Source of the DNA: Engraulis encrasicolus
Taxonomy: Eukaryota > Chordata > Actinopteri > Clupeiformes > Engraulidae
DNA length: 64,000 nucleotides
Direction of reading: 5' to 3'
Assembly (NCBI RefSeq): GCF_034702125.1
Contig: NC_085857.1
Location: 52,282,913 to 52,346,912 of the forward strand
Part shown: positions 61,631 through 64,000 of the stretch, in pieces
Numbering within the stretch: the first letter of the stretch is position 1
Layout: the number at the start of each line of letters is the position of its first letter
The notes under the pieces: generated by a model
The model's input: the letters and a program-made list of their open reading frames with translations, nothing else
Database searches by the model: none
Told to the model about the DNA's origin: nothing
Position numbers and translations under genes: made by a program

Positions 61631-61771
61631 CGTGGGTGCTCCCTGTCTGGATGCTGTGTTCTGGCTGATGAGGCAACAAGATTAATCAATGTGTCATATA
61701 GTGAGTATGAATGGAAACTTCCACAGAAGCTGATTTGCTTGCGGGACAACACATTTTTAGTATGAGGGCAC

Positions 61772-61772
61772 A

Positions 61773-61815
<43 letters not shown>

Positions 61816-61816
61816 T
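61772..61816. repeat. (CT)n(CA)n compound microsatellite
   Basis: CT run then CA run. Confidence 0.9.
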
Positions 61817-61938
61817 TCATCTGCCAATCTCATTTCTCTTTTTTTCTCAGATTACATATCTATCACTTTGTCTGTCATCAGTGCCTCACCCTTCCCCGGA
61901 GGGTTAGGGGCATATGGATAGCAGTAGCTGAAGACACA

Positions 61939-61948
61939 CGCACGCACG

Positions 61949-62042
<94 letters not shown>
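61939..62042. repeat. (CA)n microsatellite with ACGC start
   Basis: Three CACG units lead into about 45 CA units. It lies about 310 bases from the (TG)n at 61501, in inverse sense. Confidence 0.95.
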
Positions 62043-62046
<4 letters not shown>

Positions 62047-62049
62047 GAT

Positions 62050-62530
62050 GCTTAAATTGGTAGGCAAGCAATATGAGATAAGAAAAGAAGAACAGAGTAC
62101 TGAATGTGGAGAGAGTTGACAGAGAGATTCAGAGAAGAAGGGATGGGTAGAAGGAAACAGGAGAGAGAGAGGAGGAGGAGAGAGGGATGAGTATGGAAAG
62201 AGAGAATATGAAATGATGAGTGCACAGGCAGAGGAAGAGAAGATGATATAGGGGCAGCTAAAGAGTGGAGAAGAGAGGGGATGACTGTACAGTAGAAGAG
62301 AGAGAAAAAGAGAGGGATACAGTTGGAAAAAATAGAAGACGAGAGGGATTAGGGTACCATGGGAAAGAGAGAAGAAGAGAGACATGATGGTACATTAGGG
62401 AAAAAAAGATGCAGATAGAAGAATGAGTGTACGATGTGAAAGAGGGGAAAATAGAGGGGGATGAGGGCGCAGTAGTGAAAGAGAGTAGAAGAGAAGGATC
62501 ATTAAGTAGGAAAGAGAGGAGAAGTCAAGT
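62050..62530. repeat. Purine-rich degenerate minisatellite
   Basis: Almost only A and G on the plus strand for nearly 500 bases. Loose units of 45-60 bases contain GAGAGGGATGA, then GTACAGTAG or similar, then AAAGAGAG. Confidence 0.8.
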
Positions 62531-62706
62531 CAAGTCAAATGTACTCTATTAAAAAAATCTAGGGAATAGGATAAGCACAGAAGTTTGAAATGGCGTTTGA
62601 CCAGTCTCCAATGTGCAGTTAAAGTAACCATATAATAAGACACTGAAAATAATCACACACAACTACCCACACACACTGAAGTAAAAACATATACTTACAG
62701 TTAAGC

Positions 62707-63010
62707 CAGGGATGTCAAACTCAGGCCCGGGGGCCAAATTTGGCCCGCGAAGCCATTTTATTCGGCCCCCGAGATCATTTCAAATATCTATTACAGTTGG
62801 CCAACATACACCCTAATGTATAGCGTAACATGACTTGGACATGAAATTTGCTGTGTCATGGGATGTGCAGACACATTTGAACTAACAAATATGATGGGAA
62901 AGAGTGTGTGTGAAATTTAACTATGAATATGAAGTGCATGTACACACAATTTTAGACTTCGTTCCAGATTTTGATTTTGGCCCTCGGTCAATTTGAGTTT
63001 GACACCCCTG
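62707..63010. mobile_element. hAT MITE (304 bp)
   Basis: CAGGGATGTCAAACTCA at the left and TGAGTTTGACACCCCTG at the right, flanked by AGTTAAGC and ACTTAAGC (7 of 8 matching). CAGGGGTGTCAAACTCA ends are common among vertebrate hAT MITEs. Confidence 0.85.
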
Positions 63011-63013
63011 ACT

Positions 63014-63117
63014 TAAGCAATAAGCCCATGGGGAATGGGGAGCAACGCGAAGCGGAGTAAACCTCCCCTTAGCCGTTATCGAGCACGACCCACGGCCTCA
63101 AGTGGCTTATTGCTTGT
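63014..63117. repeat. Short inverted repeat
   Basis: AAGCAATAAGCC near 63015 and GGCTTATTGCTT near 63104 enclose a GC-richer interior with GCAACGCGAAGCGGAG. It overlaps the right duplication of the preceding hAT MITE. Confidence 0.6.
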
Positions 63118-63555
63118 CTGACACTGGTACACTTAATCGCTGACCAAATTTCTTTAAAAACGCTGTAGTAACAATTAATTTGCACGGCATCGTTCAGTTG
63201 ACAAGTTGTGGAAGTGGTCGGTTACCCCGGCAGAGTTAGTAGGTGTGCGTGCATTCGTCGCGCTGCCAGACACACACTTCGCTACAAAAAACTCAGCGAG
63301 GGGCGATAAACACCGCAAGAATGAAACGTCTTTGCAATCACACTGATATCCCAACCACAGGTGGTGCAAAGATGTGCTCTTCTTGCAGACCCCCTACCCC
63401 AACTGCAACATATTCTCATTGGCAACTTAGATGCGCATAGAATCTTCAGTTGGAATGGTGTGTGTTTACGCACAATTTACAACGGTATCGAGAAAGCGAC
63501 AGCGCAGTGTTAGATATGAAATTACATGCTTTCTCTGACACATTCACTCACAACG
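63118..63555. other. Non-coding
   Basis: No gene or repeat recognised. Confidence 0.4.
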
Positions 63556-63720
63556 CACACACACACACACAGAGAAGAGAGAGGGATGGGTGTATGAATT
63601 GACGTACGGGAGGGTCAAGGGTGAAGGGCATCTGAAGAGCAGGAGAGAATATAGGGTGAAATTATAGAACATAAGAAGAAGAAAGAAGTAGTAGAAGAAG
63701 AAGAAGAAGAAGGCTGACAT

Positions 63721-63810
<90 letters not shown>
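63556..63810. repeat. (CA)n, (GAA)n and purine-rich tracts
   Basis: Short CA run at 63556-63571, purine-rich stretch with (GAA)n at 63671-63710, and about 44 CA units at 63724-63810. The last 190 bases of the window hold nothing recognised. Confidence 0.9.
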
Positions 63811-63813
<3 letters not shown>

Positions 63814-64000
63814 ACACACCAACACACTGGGGACTTGAGAAGAGTGTATGGCCTCCCTGTCGAGAGCAGTGAACTGCAATGCAGACACACAAACCCTGTC
63901 CCTGTCCCACCTCCCTGTCTACAAAAAGACACTTATTCCGTGTTTATATATTTGCTGACTCAGTTGTGCATGTTCTTCGCACCACCTTGTCACAGATCCA

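Noticed and set aside
61852..62385. 177-codon Ser/Leu/Cys-Val-rich ORF
   Set aside because: It translates the purine-rich minisatellite and a (CA)n tract in reverse; no domain and no conserved frame.

Overview
The window looks like a stretch of a ray-finned fish (teleost) chromosome. It contains an NLR immune gene of the fish-specific FISNA-NACHT type, a Tc1 transposon of the IR/DR kind, L2-type LINEs, tRNA-derived SINEs and many (CA)n/(TG)n microsatellites. I could not name the species. Two ambiguous bases (17608, 17625) are present.

Left part (about 0-14 kb): one NLRC3-like/NLRP-like gene on the minus strand. A 1.85-kb FISNA-NACHT exon (11895-13743) is followed by four in-phase leucine-rich-repeat exons (11482-11652, 4731-4901, 4232-4405, 186-356) and one truncated LRR pseudo-exon (450-546). 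The 3' end of the gene lies beyond base 1. The start codon and N-terminal exon were not found. The NACHT exon sits between a (UG)n tract upstream and a (CA)n tract downstream in transcript sense, and it appears to use a GC-AG donor. Introns hold MITEs, a decayed LINE and tRNA-like pieces.

Middle part (about 14-44 kb): almost entirely nested mobile DNA. A 10.3-kb hAT-type element (15903-26180, 8-bp target duplication) carries a 3.3-kb non-coding element with long inverted ends and a 4-bp duplication (18639-23598). That element in turn carries a 1.6-kb Tc1 element with an intact transposase (21546-23164). A second hAT-type element (27543-40022, 12.5 kb) holds a chain of three further elements, one inside the other. 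It also holds two TTAA MITEs and an inverted array of about 148-bp units that an L2 LINE has split. Piggybac-like and hAT MITEs and a hAT transposase remnant follow.

Right part (about 44-64 kb): SINEs, LINE tails, a second full copy of the 3.3-kb element (48478-51845) directly beside a TA-flanked relative (51853-53726), a partial third copy (57072-57564), an 888-bp near-perfect palindrome (59977-60864), dense (TG)n/(CA)n tracts, and a hAT MITE (62707-63010). I see no host gene in this part.

The only sequences that look able to make a full protein are the NLR exons, read after splicing, and the Tc1 transposase. Most element boundaries rest on terminal inverted repeats plus matching target-site duplications read directly from the sequence. 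Family names are inference.
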